In this document: positions 51,266 to 60,500 of the stretch, piece by piece
Position numbering within the stretch: the first letter of the stretch is position 1
Layout: every line of letters starts with the position of its first letter
Assembly: GCA_002418205.1 (NCBI GenBank)
Contig: DIDP01000056.1
Location: 22,722 to 86,721, forward strand
Source of the DNA: Anaerolineales bacterium UBA5797
GTDB taxonomy: Bacteria > Chloroflexota > Anaerolineae > Anaerolineales > Villigracilaceae
Direction of reading: 5' to 3'
DNA length: 64,000 bases
The notes under the pieces: model-generated
Seen by the model: only the letters and a program-made list of their open reading frames with translations
Databases searched by the model: none
What the model was told of the DNA's origin: nothing
Program-made: the position numbers and the translations under genes

Positions 51266-53770
51266 TTATCCGGAACCTCGATTGTTAATTTTCCAAACAA
51301 GTAATTGCGCACCTCGAGCGATGGGTTGCTCTGACTTGAGTGCCAGTTCAACTGCGAGTTCGGCGAATCTCAACGCCTCTTTGTCTTGATTTTTACGGTC
51401 CATCACCTGGGCAAGGAAATAGTATACCCTTGGGAGACCAGCCAAATACCCGGTTTCTTTGCACATTCTAATAATATCATGAAGACTGACCTCGGCATTG
51501 TCCAGCTTTTCCTCGATGTAATCGCAGACGGCGATGTTTGTTTTCACATCAAGTATGTGCTTCGATGGAATTGCCGCCATGTTGTCTTGCGCGAGTGCTG
51601 TTTCATAACTTTGCCTGGCCCTGGCAATGTCCTTTTGACGAAGAAAGATGTTGCCTATCAAGGTCTGTAATGTAAACATGCTTTCCTCATCCCCCAAATC
51701 TTTGTAAATCTGAAAACTTCTTTGCAATTGATCCAATGCTCCTTCAACGTCACCATCTTGCTCGGTAAATAGGGCGCGATGACTAAGGATCTCAGCAGAC
51801 AGGCGCAAGTCGGGATTCTCTTTTTGAATATTTTCCAATTCAGATAGGGTTCGCCTGCCGGATTGCATATCCCTGATCTGAAAAGATTTACGCACAATCC
51901 GAAATCCTATATCTGCCAATGTGACTGGATTGTTTTGTGATTTTGCCGCCTCATAGGTGGTTCGGAGGATTAACCGGTATTCCTTCCAGAATCCTTGCAG
52001 GTTCATTGTCTCTATTAAATCTTCGGTCGCCAGATTTATGATTTCCTCGTTGTATTTCAGTTCCTCCAAATGAAAAAAGAAGTTTGCGATGATTGGAAAC
52101 AATTCGTTGAATTGGTCGTAATATTGTTGCAGCGCATTTGAAGCCTCCCGGATAGCCTGTTCCACTTGTTCCACTGTCTCATCGCGGATGGCTTTCGTTA
52201 TTTTTTCAACGGCTGATTCGCGTACAAGGGAAGGGACAAGAAATATATCTCCCTGCCGGTATATCAGTGACTTCCCAATAAGATCAGTCAAAGCTTTTCT
52301 TAGGTCTTTTGGAAGAGCGATATTTAAGACTTTGAGTGAAGAGAAAAGTTCCAGGCCTTCCAATAAAATAATTAATGAAAAAACACGTAAAGTATCCTCG
52401 CTGAGGTCTTGAACAATGGCATGGATTAACCTGGATGGCTGCCGTGAGAGTTCGTCCATTCCGTCAGCAAGCAATAATTCAAGAGGTATATCTCGCAGAT
52501 TGGCGATTAATAGTTTGAGTTGTTGAGGATTTTCTTTGATTTTTTTTGGTATGCGTTCCAGCCAATCCGTGTGTTCATCCTCTTTCCCGGGTGCATTGCC
52601 GAACAGGGTTAGGAATTCTGAAGTCTCTCTCTCCTGTAGGGGCGGTATGCTGATAAACAAAGCTTTGGTTTCCGGAATCACCCGTGATCGGGCTGTCATC
52701 ACCATTTTTGTTTGAGGTGCCAGCTCCATCAGGAAATCGATCAATCCTTCCGGAGCCTGATCCACAGAATCCAGGAGTAGAACTGACTGCTTGATATGCG
52801 ATAAATGACCTGCAAGGATTTCCAGCGAATGACGCCAGTCCTGATTGGTAAGGGAATTCAGGTCCATTCCCCCGTTCGATCGGTTCAGGAATTCGTTAAG
52901 CTCCTCAAGAAAATAGGCAGGTTCTGCCGCGAATACACCAGAGAACTTAAGTGCAAAAATTCCCGGGTAAGTTTGATGAAGCCCTTTTGCCGTTTCTCCA
53001 AGAAGGATTGTTTTTCCAGAACCAGGCAATCCATAAAGAAAAGTGACTGGGTGTTCGTCTCCAAGAACGGTTTCCAGAATTTCATCTTCTATGTTTGTTC
53101 GGTGATAAATTTTTGAAGGATGCCCTAATTTGCGGAGTGCTGTTTCCAGCAAGTCTTCAATCTGCTCTGCATGGGTAGGTTGAGCGCGTGAATTGTCTAT
53201 GCTGGGCTTCTCGAGTCGTTCTTTGATCGCGGATATTAAACTGGTAAAGCCGCCATCTTCATGCATTTCCTTTGTGAGAGTGTTCATGTCCTTGAGCATG
53301 AAGGTCAAGTCTGCTATGTTGTCACGTATCTCATCGTAACTGTCGATCTCATCTCTTAGACCCTGCTGGTTTGCTGAACCTATTGATTTCATGGCTTTGT
53401 CCAGCGTATTGATTTTTTCCTCCCAATGTTTGATGTACTCGATACGGTTGACCGGGTCATAAATATCGGCATCTTCAAGCACAATGGGAAATATGCGATC
53501 GTAAGTGTCTTTGCTTTTTGCAATTTCCACTAGCTCGAACATGCAGTTGGGAGATTTCAAATACTTATCACTGATTATTACAATCACAGCATGGCCCCGA
53601 CCGATCTCCTGCATAAAATTTCGGATCATCCCCTTGTATCCAAGGTCGCGTTTGTCTCGAATAATTGTGATGCCGCCGGCTTGAAGTATGGCATCCAGCT
53701 CGTTCGCAACACGCTCGCTTTCTCCTCCCCACGCATACGAAATATATACTTTGTGCTTGTCGTTGTTCAT
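51266..53770 (-). CDS. TIR-STAND-TPR protein, candidate immune effector
   Basis: The 834-residue protein has three parts. Residues 5-130 are a TIR domain (KVYISYAWGG.., SDKYLKSPNCMFELVEI) with candidate catalytic Glu79. Residues 200-520 are a STAND/NB-ARC NTPase with P-loop GLPGSGKT (247-254), Walker B SVLLLDSVDQ (329-338) and MVMTARSRV. From about 540 to the end, helical pairs read as TPR repeats (ILSHRALFTEQDGDVEGALDQLQRSF). In known bacterial relatives, TPR or similar repeats sense an invader, the NTPase oligomerises and TIR degrades NAD or makes a signal. Low GC relative to its flanks suggests transfer. It is first in the operon. The role in phage defence is inference. Confidence 0.88.
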   Translation of the reverse strand: MNNDKHKVYISYAWGGESERVANELDAILQAGGITIIRDKRDLGYKGMIRNFMQEIGRGHAVIVIISDKYLKSPNCMFELVEIAKSKDTYDRIFPIVLEDADIYDPVNRIEYIKHWEEKINTLDKAMKSIGSANQQGLRDEIDSYDEIRDNIADLTFMLKDMNTLTKEMHEDGGFTSLISAIKERLEKPSIDNSRAQPTHAEQIEDLLETALRKLGHPSKIYHRTNIEDEILETVLGDEHPVTFLYGLPGSGKTILLGETAKGLHQTYPGIFALKFSGVFAAEPAYFLEELNEFLNRSNGGMDLNSLTNQDWRHSLEILAGHLSHIKQSVLLLDSVDQAPEGLIDFLMELAPQTKMVMTARSRVIPETKALFISIPPLQERETSEFLTLFGNAPGKEDEHTDWLERIPKKIKENPQQLKLLIANLRDIPLELLLADGMDELSRQPSRLIHAIVQDLSEDTLRVFSLIILLEGLELFSSLKVLNIALPKDLRKALTDLIGKSLIYRQGDIFLVPSLVRESAVEKITKAIRDETVEQVEQAIREASNALQQYYDQFNELFPIIANFFFHLEELKYNEEIINLATEDLIETMNLQGFWKEYRLILRTTYEAAKSQNNPVTLADIGFRIVRKSFQIRDMQSGRRTLSELENIQKENPDLRLSAEILSHRALFTEQDGDVEGALDQLQRSFQIYKDLGDEESMFTLQTLIGNIFLRQKDIARARQSYETALAQDNMAAIPSKHILDVKTNIAVCDYIEEKLDNAEVSLHDIIRMCKETGYLAGLPRVYYFLAQVMDRKNQDKEALRFAELAVELALKSEQPIARGAQLLVWKINNRGSG

Positions 53771-53810
53771 AGGGTTTCCGGCTTGTACAAGGATTGGAAT
53801 CGTTACAGTA

Positions 53811-53816
53811 TTATAA
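53811..53816 (-). promoter_or_regulatory. -10 element of the TIR operon
   Basis: TATAAT on the minus strand lies 40 bases upstream of the TIR start. No convincing -35 element is seen at the standard spacing. Confidence 0.4.
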
Positions 53817-53839
53817 AATGAAAACCCCTCTTATGCCGA

Positions 53840-53861
53840 AAAAAGGCGCTCCGGAACACCA
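53840..53861 (-). terminator. Terminator of the HNH gene
   Basis: On the minus strand GGTGTT pairs with AGCGCC (with G-U pairs) around a CCGG tetraloop and is followed by six T residues. It isolates the TIR operon from the upstream HNH gene; the rest of the 53771-53936 gap shows nothing else. Confidence 0.65.
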
Positions 53862-53936
53862 ATCCTTCTCTGCCGCGGGCTTGAATGTTCTATTGTCCTG
53901 AATTGCCAATGAGAACCAGGGGATATAAAAAACCAC

Positions 53937-54440
53937 TCACCAGCCGTTGATGTACGGCTCCCATTCCTGACATTCATGCAGGTGCCTGCCAAAGATATAC
54001 ATCGCGCTTGCAGGCGGCTCCTTCGGAATATGCAACAGGCGCATGTGTACCTCCTCCACCCTTCGCCCGCCCTTGCGGTGGTTGCAATGCGGACAGGCAG
54101 CCACGACATTCGTCCACTCGTGTGTGCCGCCCATGTGACGCGGGATCACGTGGTCCACCGTCATGCCTCCATCGCGTCTCCCGCAATACTGGCAGGTATA
54201 ATTGTCGCGGCGAAATACCTCACGGCGCGTCAACTTGACGCGCGGCCTCGGACGATGGATTTGCATCTCCAACCGAATAACCGAAGGACGCGGGATCAAC
54301 TGCGATACTGTTTTTATGTGACCACGTCCGTTCACAACCATATCGGCTTTGCCCGCCAGGAGCAATCCTACCGCCCGACGTGTGGTGCAGACATTGATCG
54401 GTTCAAAATTGGCGTTTAGCACCAGTACAGGTTCGTGCAC
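53937..54440 (-). CDS. HNH endonuclease-domain protein
   Basis: The 167-residue protein opens with VLVLNANFEPINVCTTRRAV, a conserved N-terminal region of one bacterial HNH group. Its HNH domain at about 80-125 reads CQYCGRRDGGMTVDHVIPRHMGGTHEW..CPHCNHRKGGR. Two CxxC pairs bind structural zinc and the DH pair is the catalytic part. This group is widespread and single-copy, and seems to be a housekeeping nuclease rather than a homing element. The start is a GTG at 54440 with GGAGG. It is divergent from the epimerase gene. Confidence 0.87.
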   Translation of the reverse strand: MHEPVLVLNANFEPINVCTTRRAVGLLLAGKADMVVNGRGHIKTVSQLIPRPSVIRLEMQIHRPRPRVKLTRREVFRRDNYTCQYCGRRDGGMTVDHVIPRHMGGTHEWTNVVAACPHCNHRKGGRRVEEVHMRLLHIPKEPPASAMYIFGRHLHECQEWEPYINGW

Positions 54441-54533
54441 TCTGCCTCCGCAACAGGCACGATTATATGCCAGTTGTTACAATTCGTAAAATCGCTTTTT
54501 TGGAATGACCGAAACTGTCATTCGGGAGTAGAA

Positions 54534-55424
54534 ATGGACGTATTGATCGCAGGCGGCTCGGGTTTTCTCGGAACCGCCCTCACAAGATCACTCAAACAGG
54601 ATGGTCACAAGGTTTTCATCCTGACCCGCCGCGCGCCCAAAGACGCGTCCCAAATTCAGTGGGATGGAAAAACGACAAAAGGCTGGGGACACATCATCAA
54701 CGAAGTGGACGCGGTCGTCAATCTCACCGGATACGGATTGGAACATTGGCCCTGGACGAAACGTCAGAAACAGAGATTCATCGACTCACGCGTCATCCCG
54801 GGACTCGCGCTTGCCGCCGCCATACAGGAATCTTCGCGCCGCCCGCGCGTCTTCGTGCAAACCTCCGGTATCAACCGCTACGGCTTGCGGAATGACAGCA
54901 TCGCGGACGAATCCACACCTCCCGCAGATGATTTCCTCGCCCAGATCACCGTCGGCTGGGAGGACGCGACCCGATCGGTTGAGGAGTTCGGTGTGCGCCA
55001 CGTCATCACGCGCAATGCGGTCGTCCTCGCGAAGCGCGGCGGCTTGTTCCCGCTGATGGCACTGCCTGTGCGCTTGTTCTTTGGCGGCAGATTCGGTGAT
55101 GGGAAACAAGCCACCCCGTGGATCCACATTGACGATCATGTCGGCGCGATCCGCTTTTTGCTTGAGAACGAGGAAGCCCACGGACCGTTCAATTTCGTTG
55201 CCCCAACACCCACCTCCAACGCCGATTTCATGCGGATCATCGCACAGGAACTGAAGCGTCCCTATTGGTTCCATCTTCCGACATTCCTGTTGCGAATTCC
55301 ACTGGGCGAAATGAGCGTTCTCCTCACCGAGGGCAGTTATTCGATGCCCAAGCGCCTGCTTGAACACGGATACGTGTTCCGGTTCCCAAAGCTGGAGGAC
55401 GCAGTGAAGGATATTTTCAAATAA
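54534..55424 (+). CDS. TIGR01777-family NAD-dependent epimerase-like protein (YfcH type)
   Basis: The 296-residue protein has an extended-SDR Rossmann fold with VLIAGGSGFLGTALTRSL. It carries the YfcH-type motifs VVNLTGYGLEHWPWTKRQK and TSGINRYG, where the usual YxxxK tyrosine may be represented by Tyr in NRYG. The C-terminal DUF1731-like part is present (RIPLGEMSVLLTEGSYSMPKRL). Homologues often affect septum placement or cell division, but the reaction is unknown. GGGAG supports the ATG at 54534. The lipoprotein gene follows 15 bases later. Confidence 0.87.
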   Translation: MDVLIAGGSGFLGTALTRSLKQDGHKVFILTRRAPKDASQIQWDGKTTKGWGHIINEVDAVVNLTGYGLEHWPWTKRQKQRFIDSRVIPGLALAAAIQESSRRPRVFVQTSGINRYGLRNDSIADESTPPADDFLAQITVGWEDATRSVEEFGVRHVITRNAVVLAKRGGLFPLMALPVRLFFGGRFGDGKQATPWIHIDDHVGAIRFLLENEEAHGPFNFVAPTPTSNADFMRIIAQELKRPYWFHLPTFLLRIPLGEMSVLLTEGSYSMPKRLLEHGYVFRFPKLEDAVKDIFK

Positions 55425-55439
55425 ATTTCAGGAGATCAA

Positions 55440-56102
55440 ATGCGAAAGACGATCATTTTTCTTGCCTTGTTCCTTGCGGCTTGCAACCTGCCGACTTCCT
55501 CCCAATCGCCGCAGACCCTGCCAACCGCCTTCATTGATCCATCCTATCCGACAATGGAAGCGGTGCCGGTTGCACCGGTCCAGGTTTCCAACGGAGTGGA
55601 GGTGCGCGTCGATCACGCCTGGCGCGACGGCAAGGAGGTCAGTGCAGACGTCTGCTATACCCTGCTCGACTCGTCCGATTGGTCGATATGGGGCGCCAGC
55701 TTGCAATATCCGGGTGGGTCGGTTGTTGATTATGGCTCGGCGCTGACGAGTCTGCAGGAACCGGTGGAGGGGCAGGCGGGCGTGCGTTGTGATACGCTCA
55801 CATTTTTGAACATCCCGCCAGATGCCGATCTTACGAATGTGACGATCGTGATCGATGCGATTGCCGCGGTACCGCGCGAAGGCGATTACTGCTCGATCTA
55901 CATGCCCAAGATCCAGCAGGCGCTCAACGAACGCGGCATAGCCATCCAGTTGGGTTGCGTGGATTCGGCCGGGGTGCAGGTCATGCAAATCTTAAGCAAA
56001 CCAGACACGATGTCCCAGGAGGAGGCGGAACAGATCGTCTACAGCGACGAGTTTTACACGGTCAGAGGTCCATGGTCGTTCGTCTTCAATCTCGGTCAGT
56101 GA
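55440..56102 (+). CDS. Lipoprotein of unknown function
   Basis: The 220-residue protein has a short lipoprotein signal with LAAC (Cys15). A Ser/Pro/Thr-rich spacer leads to a beta-rich outer domain with four or more cysteines that could pair (VCYTLLDSSDW, GVRCDTLTFL, GDYCSIYMP). I know no named family. AGGAG precedes the ATG. It is likely co-transcribed with the epimerase. The tyrS promoter begins 25 bases after its stop. Confidence 0.72.
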   Translation: MRKTIIFLALFLAACNLPTSSQSPQTLPTAFIDPSYPTMEAVPVAPVQVSNGVEVRVDHAWRDGKEVSADVCYTLLDSSDWSIWGASLQYPGGSVVDYGSALTSLQEPVEGQAGVRCDTLTFLNIPPDADLTNVTIVIDAIAAVPREGDYCSIYMPKIQQALNERGIAIQLGCVDSAGVQVMQILSKPDTMSQEEAEQIVYSDEFYTVRGPWSFVFNLGQ

Positions 56103-56126
56103 TGCCGTCCACAGGAGTCTTCGCGG

Positions 56127-56132
56127 TATAAT
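56127..56132 (+). promoter_or_regulatory. -10 element of the tyrS leader transcript
   Basis: TATAAT in the context GCGGTATAAT ends six bases before the leader-peptide ATG at 56139. The RNA should begin at or next to this ATG. The -35 region is weak. Confidence 0.6.
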
Positions 56133-56138
56133 AGGCGC

Positions 56139-56189
56139 ATGGTCGAAATCAAGCCGGTCGATCGATATTATTATTACAGCCATCCATGA
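56139..56189 (+). CDS. tyrS leader peptide with four consecutive Tyr codons
   Basis: The 16-codon frame encodes MVEIKPVDRYYYYSHP and stops with TGA at 56187-56189. Codons 10-13 are TAT TAT TAT TAC (56166-56177). Four adjacent tyrosines in a 16-residue peptide directly before tyrosyl-tRNA synthetase fit a sensing peptide. Ribosomes would stall there when Tyr-tRNA is short. It has no ribosome site and appears leaderless. The frame is too short for ordinary gene calls. The peptide itself probably has no other role. Confidence 0.82.
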   Translation: MVEIKPVDRYYYYSHP

Positions 56190-56240
56190 CCCTTGCGATG
56201 GTGTTCTTGAACGCGCCCACCATCGCGGGCGCGTTTTTGT
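56179..56240 (+). promoter_or_regulatory. Transcription attenuator of tyrS
   Basis: Three alternative pairings can be read. The terminator is AACGCGCCC (56210-56218) with GGGCGCGTT (56227-56235), 9 perfect pairs followed by a T-run. The antiterminator is GCGATGGTG (56195-56203) with CACCATCGC (56218-56226), 9 perfect pairs that take up the terminator loop and trap its left arm. A protector is GCCATC (56179-56184) with GATGGT (56197-56202). A ribosome stalled on the Tyr codons would cover the protector arm and allow the antiterminator. A ribosome reaching the stop would block it and allow termination. Confidence 0.82.
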
Positions 56241-56291
56241 TTGCATATTTTTGCCGTCGGAAGAACCGATGGATACCTTGTGGAGGATGAA

Positions 56292-57503
56292 ATGAACATC
56301 GAAGAACAGGTTGAATTATTGATGCAGGGCACGGAGTATGGGGACGAGGAATTGAAGAAGGCAATGGCAGCCGAATTGCGGCAGCGCCTGCTGGATGCCG
56401 AAAAAGAGGGGCGTCCGTTACGGGTGTATTGCGGCTTCGATCCAACCTCCACCGACCTGCATCTGGGGCATACCATTCCCATGCGCAAACTGCGCCAGTT
56501 CCAGGAATTGGGTCACGATATTACCTTCCTGATCGGGAGCTATACCGCGCTGGTCGGTGACCCCTCGGATAAGAACAAGGCGCGTCCGGTATTGACCGAG
56601 GAGCAGGTTGCCCATAACGCGCAGACGTATGCCGAACAGGCCTTTCGCGTGCTCGACCAGGAGAAGACAAAGGTCCGCTATAACGGCGAGTGGTTGAGCG
56701 AATTGTCGCTGGTGGATTTGATCCGCCTGGGTCAGAATTTTACTGTGCAGCAATTTCTGGCACGCGATAATTTTGCCAATCGTCTCGAGAAGAACGAACC
56801 GATCTATCTTCACGAGACTTTCTATGCCCTGATGCAGGGATATGATGCCTATGCCCTGCAAACCGATGTGCAGGTTGGCGGCTCGGACCAACTGTTCAAT
56901 ATCATTGTTGCCGGTCGAAAATTGCAGGAGGCGCTTGGGCAAAAACCGCTGGTTGGAATCGTTCTGGGCATTTTGCCGGGGACGGACGGCGTCCAGCGAA
57001 TGTCCAAGTCAACAGGGAATATCGTGCCGATCAATACCGGCGCCAATGATATGTTCGGGAAACTGATGTCCATCCCCGATTTTGTGATGGGAAAATACAT
57101 GCGTCTCGCGACGCGGTGGACTCCGCATGAGATCGAGGCGCTCGAGAAGGATTTGGAATCCGGCAGGTTGCATCCGCGCGATGCGAAGATGAAACTTGCC
57201 AACGAGATCGTGTCCATCTTCTATGGAGAATCAGAATCAAAGTCCGCACAGGATGCGTTCGTCAAAACCTTCCAGCAGAAGGAAGTGCCGGATGAAATGC
57301 CTGAATACCAACTGGAGTCGGGTCAGACCGTTCTGGATGTGATCCTTGCTGCGAAACTTGCCGCCAGCAAGAGCGAAGGACGCCGTCTGATCGATCAGAA
57401 AGGCGTCCGCCTCGATGGCGAAGTTCTGGAGCGCGGCGATCTGCCGTTCCCGCACCCGGGCGTGCTGCAGGTCGGCAAACGGAAATTCCTTCGTGTGAAG
57501 TAA
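56292..57503 (+). CDS. tyrS: Tyrosyl-tRNA synthetase
   Basis: The 403-residue class I synthetase attaches tyrosine to tRNA-Tyr. It has the signature DLHLGHTIP (HIGH variant, about 59-67), the tyrosine-site residues in ALMQGYDAYAL and VGGSDQLFN, the KMSKS-type RMSKSTGN and a C-terminal S4 domain. HLGH is typical of the TyrZ-like clade. I place the start at 56292 with GGAGG (56282-56286); an in-frame TTG at 56241 lies at the end of the attenuator. Control by the upstream leader peptide is inferred from sequence. Confidence 0.95.
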   Translation: MNIEEQVELLMQGTEYGDEELKKAMAAELRQRLLDAEKEGRPLRVYCGFDPTSTDLHLGHTIPMRKLRQFQELGHDITFLIGSYTALVGDPSDKNKARPVLTEEQVAHNAQTYAEQAFRVLDQEKTKVRYNGEWLSELSLVDLIRLGQNFTVQQFLARDNFANRLEKNEPIYLHETFYALMQGYDAYALQTDVQVGGSDQLFNIIVAGRKLQEALGQKPLVGIVLGILPGTDGVQRMSKSTGNIVPINTGANDMFGKLMSIPDFVMGKYMRLATRWTPHEIEALEKDLESGRLHPRDAKMKLANEIVSIFYGESESKSAQDAFVKTFQQKEVPDEMPEYQLESGQTVLDVILAAKLAASKSEGRRLIDQKGVRLDGEVLERGDLPFPHPGVLQVGKRKFLRVK

Positions 57504-57506
57504 AAA

Positions 57507-57543
57507 TTCGGGCGGCGTGGCAATCTGCTATTCCGCCCGATTC
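57507..57543. terminator. Hairpin between convergent tyrS and giant sensor genes
   Basis: TCGGGCGG (57512 region) and CCGCCCGA (57535 region) form an 8-bp stem with a long loop that overlaps the stop codon of the convergent gene. There is no strong U-tract, so termination is tentative. Confidence 0.4.
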
Positions 57544-60500
57544 CCCCTCTCCTCGATCATCTTGAAGAACGATTCGACAACCCGGGGGTCAAGGATCGTG
57601 CCTGAAATTTCCCTCAGATACGAATGTACCTTTTCCACGGGCCAGGCTTTGCGGTAGGGTCGGTCCGAGAGCAATGCATCCCAAATATCGACAACCGAAA
57701 AGATGCGGGCGGATAGTGGGATCTGTTCGCCTTTCAAACCGCGCGGATATCCGCTTCCATCCCAGTGTTCATGGTGGCAGTGTGGAATATCCAGGGCGTG
57801 GCGGAGATATGGAATGGGGGAGAGTAGATCGAATGCGTATTGAGGATGTTTGCGCATCTCAATCCACTCATCGTCCGTGAGCGTGCCTGTCTTCCTCAGA
57901 ATGTGGTCCGGCACGCCCATCTTGCCGATGTCGTGCAGTAATACGCCGCGGTAAATGTTCACCAGTTCGTCTTCGCTAATTCCCATATAACGCGCCAGTT
58001 GTGTGGTCCGGATCGTCACCCGGCGGGTGTGCCCTTCCGTTTCGCGGTCGCGCAATTCCAGGGCGCGTGCCCAGCCTTCCAATGTGGTGTCGTAAGCCTG
58101 GGTGAGTTCCTGGTTGGACCGTTGCAGGTTATCAAAGAGCTGCGAGTTGTCGATTGCAATGGCAGCCTGCCCGGCAAGGGTTTGCATGAACTGCATCCAT
58201 TCGTTGTTCGGGGTCAGCGTGGTGCGATTGAAAATCTCGAACACGCCTTTGATCTGTCCCTTCACGATCAAGGGGACGCCGATATAAGAAACAAAGCCTT
58301 CACGCCCAAGCAGTGGATCGCGTGACAGTTCGCCGGTTTTCCCCAGATCCGGGATATGGTCGCTTCTTCCTTTCATCACAACCTGCCCCGCCAACCCCTC
58401 GCCGATTCTCAGCGATGGGCGGGATGGGGATGGAGTCCTGAAACCGGCACTGCAATAGTAGGTCAGGTTTTGAAGTTGCGGATGGTAAAGCATGATGTCG
58501 ACCGCATCCACGTTAAGATGCCTGAGGGCATGATCGGTGAGGATGTTGAGAGTCACGCGCAGGTCCGTGGAGGATGCGATGGCAGAGTCTATATCGCGCA
58601 GGGCGGTCAGCCTGTGCACCTGTTCCTGACTCTGATCGAACAGGTTTGCGCGGTGGATGGAGTTGCCCGCGATCTCGGCAAGGGTTTCCAGCAGGTTTAT
58701 GTGATCGTCCACCTTTCTGCTTGTCTCCAGCTGGACGATCAAAACTCCGAGTATCCCTGCCGTGGAGTGAATGGGGATGCCTGAGCCCCCATAGCCGGGG
58801 AGAATGCTCTCCCGGTTGCCATCGAAAAGGAGGGGATCGTTCTTTAGTTCGGCAGAGATATAGGGCTTCCCGGTTGAGAATACATGCCCCACGATCCCTT
58901 CATTGGGTTTGAGACGACGGAATTTTATCCTTGTGGCAACACCGCGCGCGCTGCGTTGCACGAGTTTCTGGGCGGATGGGTCGAATATCCAGATCGATCC
59001 ATTTTCCGCGTTCAGGATATCCAGTGTTTCGTTGAGCAGGACATCGAACATCTCGGATTGCGATTGAATCACCCGCAGGGACGAAGACACGCGGTTGATG
59101 GTCTCCATCTCTTTAAGGCGGCGCTGCGCCTCATCGTAAAGCCGGGCGTTTTTGATGGCGGTTGCCGCCTGGTGGGCAAGATTGCCAAGAAAATCAAGAT
59201 CGGATGGTTTGTATTCATTCTCGATGCCATGACGCCAGACGACCACAAGACCGGTCAATTGATCCTTTTCAAGGACTGGGACACCCATGATGTGTTCGTA
59301 AGGGTCCGTTTCCGTATCCTTGATGATGATGGCGCGTGGATCGTTGAGTGTGTTGTTGACGATCTCACCGACCTTTTTCCGTGCGATGTTGCCCAGGATG
59401 CCTGTGCCGATCTCCAATGGGTCATTCATGATTTGTTGCGAGTCCAGTCCCTGGGCGGCAATCGCCTTCAGGATGGGTCTGGCGGGATCGGGCAGATAAA
59501 CGGCGCTGCTCTCGCTGTTCAAGAGTTCCATTGCATATGCGGCAATTCTGTTAAGCACAACATCCAGTTGAAGGGTTGCGGAGATATCGCGCCCGACTTC
59601 TGCAATGGCGGCAGATTCCTGGGCACGACGGACGGTTTGTTTGAACAGGTTTGCGGATTCGATGGCTACCGAAACCTGATTGGCGATACTTGTCAAAAAG
59701 CTCAAATCCAATTTGCTGAAAAAACCGCTGGAGCGGAGTCGCCAGACATTGATGGCACCGATGGGCTTTCCGCGCAGGATCAAAGGCGCAGACATCATCG
59801 TATCGTATTCAGCCTCTTCCTTGGGCGTACCCGGTACGCGCTTTCTGCGCTGGTCACCAGTGAAATCGTTGATGATTTCGGCATTTCCGGACATGACCAC
59901 GTTGCCGGTGATGCCTTCACCGATTTTTAGCGAGTGGTCGAGCAATTCCTGCCTGTGTTCCCCCTGCGCACTGATTACTTTGAGCGTATTGTTGTCATCG
60001 TGGAGGAGGTAAATTGCAACGTGGCTGGCTTGGAGGAGATCCATTGCCCGCTGGGTGATCTTGTCGAGGACGGGGAGGATATCCTGCGTTGTAGCGATCT
60101 CATTTGCAATGTCCACCAGTGTCTCGATGATCCTGGTGCGGCGGGTTTCCTCCTGAAACAGGCGGGCATTTTCCAGCGCGGTGGCGGCATGCGTTGCCAG
60201 CATTTCAAGCAGGGTTTGTTCCTCGATCCCGTATGATTCGGCTTTGTAGGATTGGGCGGAGATCATTCCGATGATCTTGTTGCCGATGCGCATCGGGACA
60301 GCCACCGCGGACTGGACATGTCTCGAGGAACCAAAACGCGGGTATTGACTGGTTTCCTCCTCCGAATGCAGGATCAGGCTTTCACCCGTATCCACGACCC
60401 TGCCTGTCAACCCTTTGCTGGCTGGTTCGTTGGGTAAATGGTAGCGCTTTCCCGCCTCCATGGTGTACACGAAGACGTTCTCATTCGTTTCCTCGTTCCG

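Noticed and set aside
53937..54440. HNH gene as part of the TIR defence operon
   Set aside because: A terminator (53840-53861) separates it from the TIR operon, its composition matches the host, and this HNH group seems to be housekeeping.
56103..56291. T-box riboswitch upstream of tyrS
   Set aside because: No T-box sequence of the GGNACCGCG kind or specifier-loop layout is seen; the Tyr-codon peptide and alternative hairpins fit ribosome-mediated attenuation instead.
58884..59930. 348-codon plus-strand frame opposite the giant GAF protein
   Set aside because: It has no motif or start signal and is a shadow of the multi-GAF gene.
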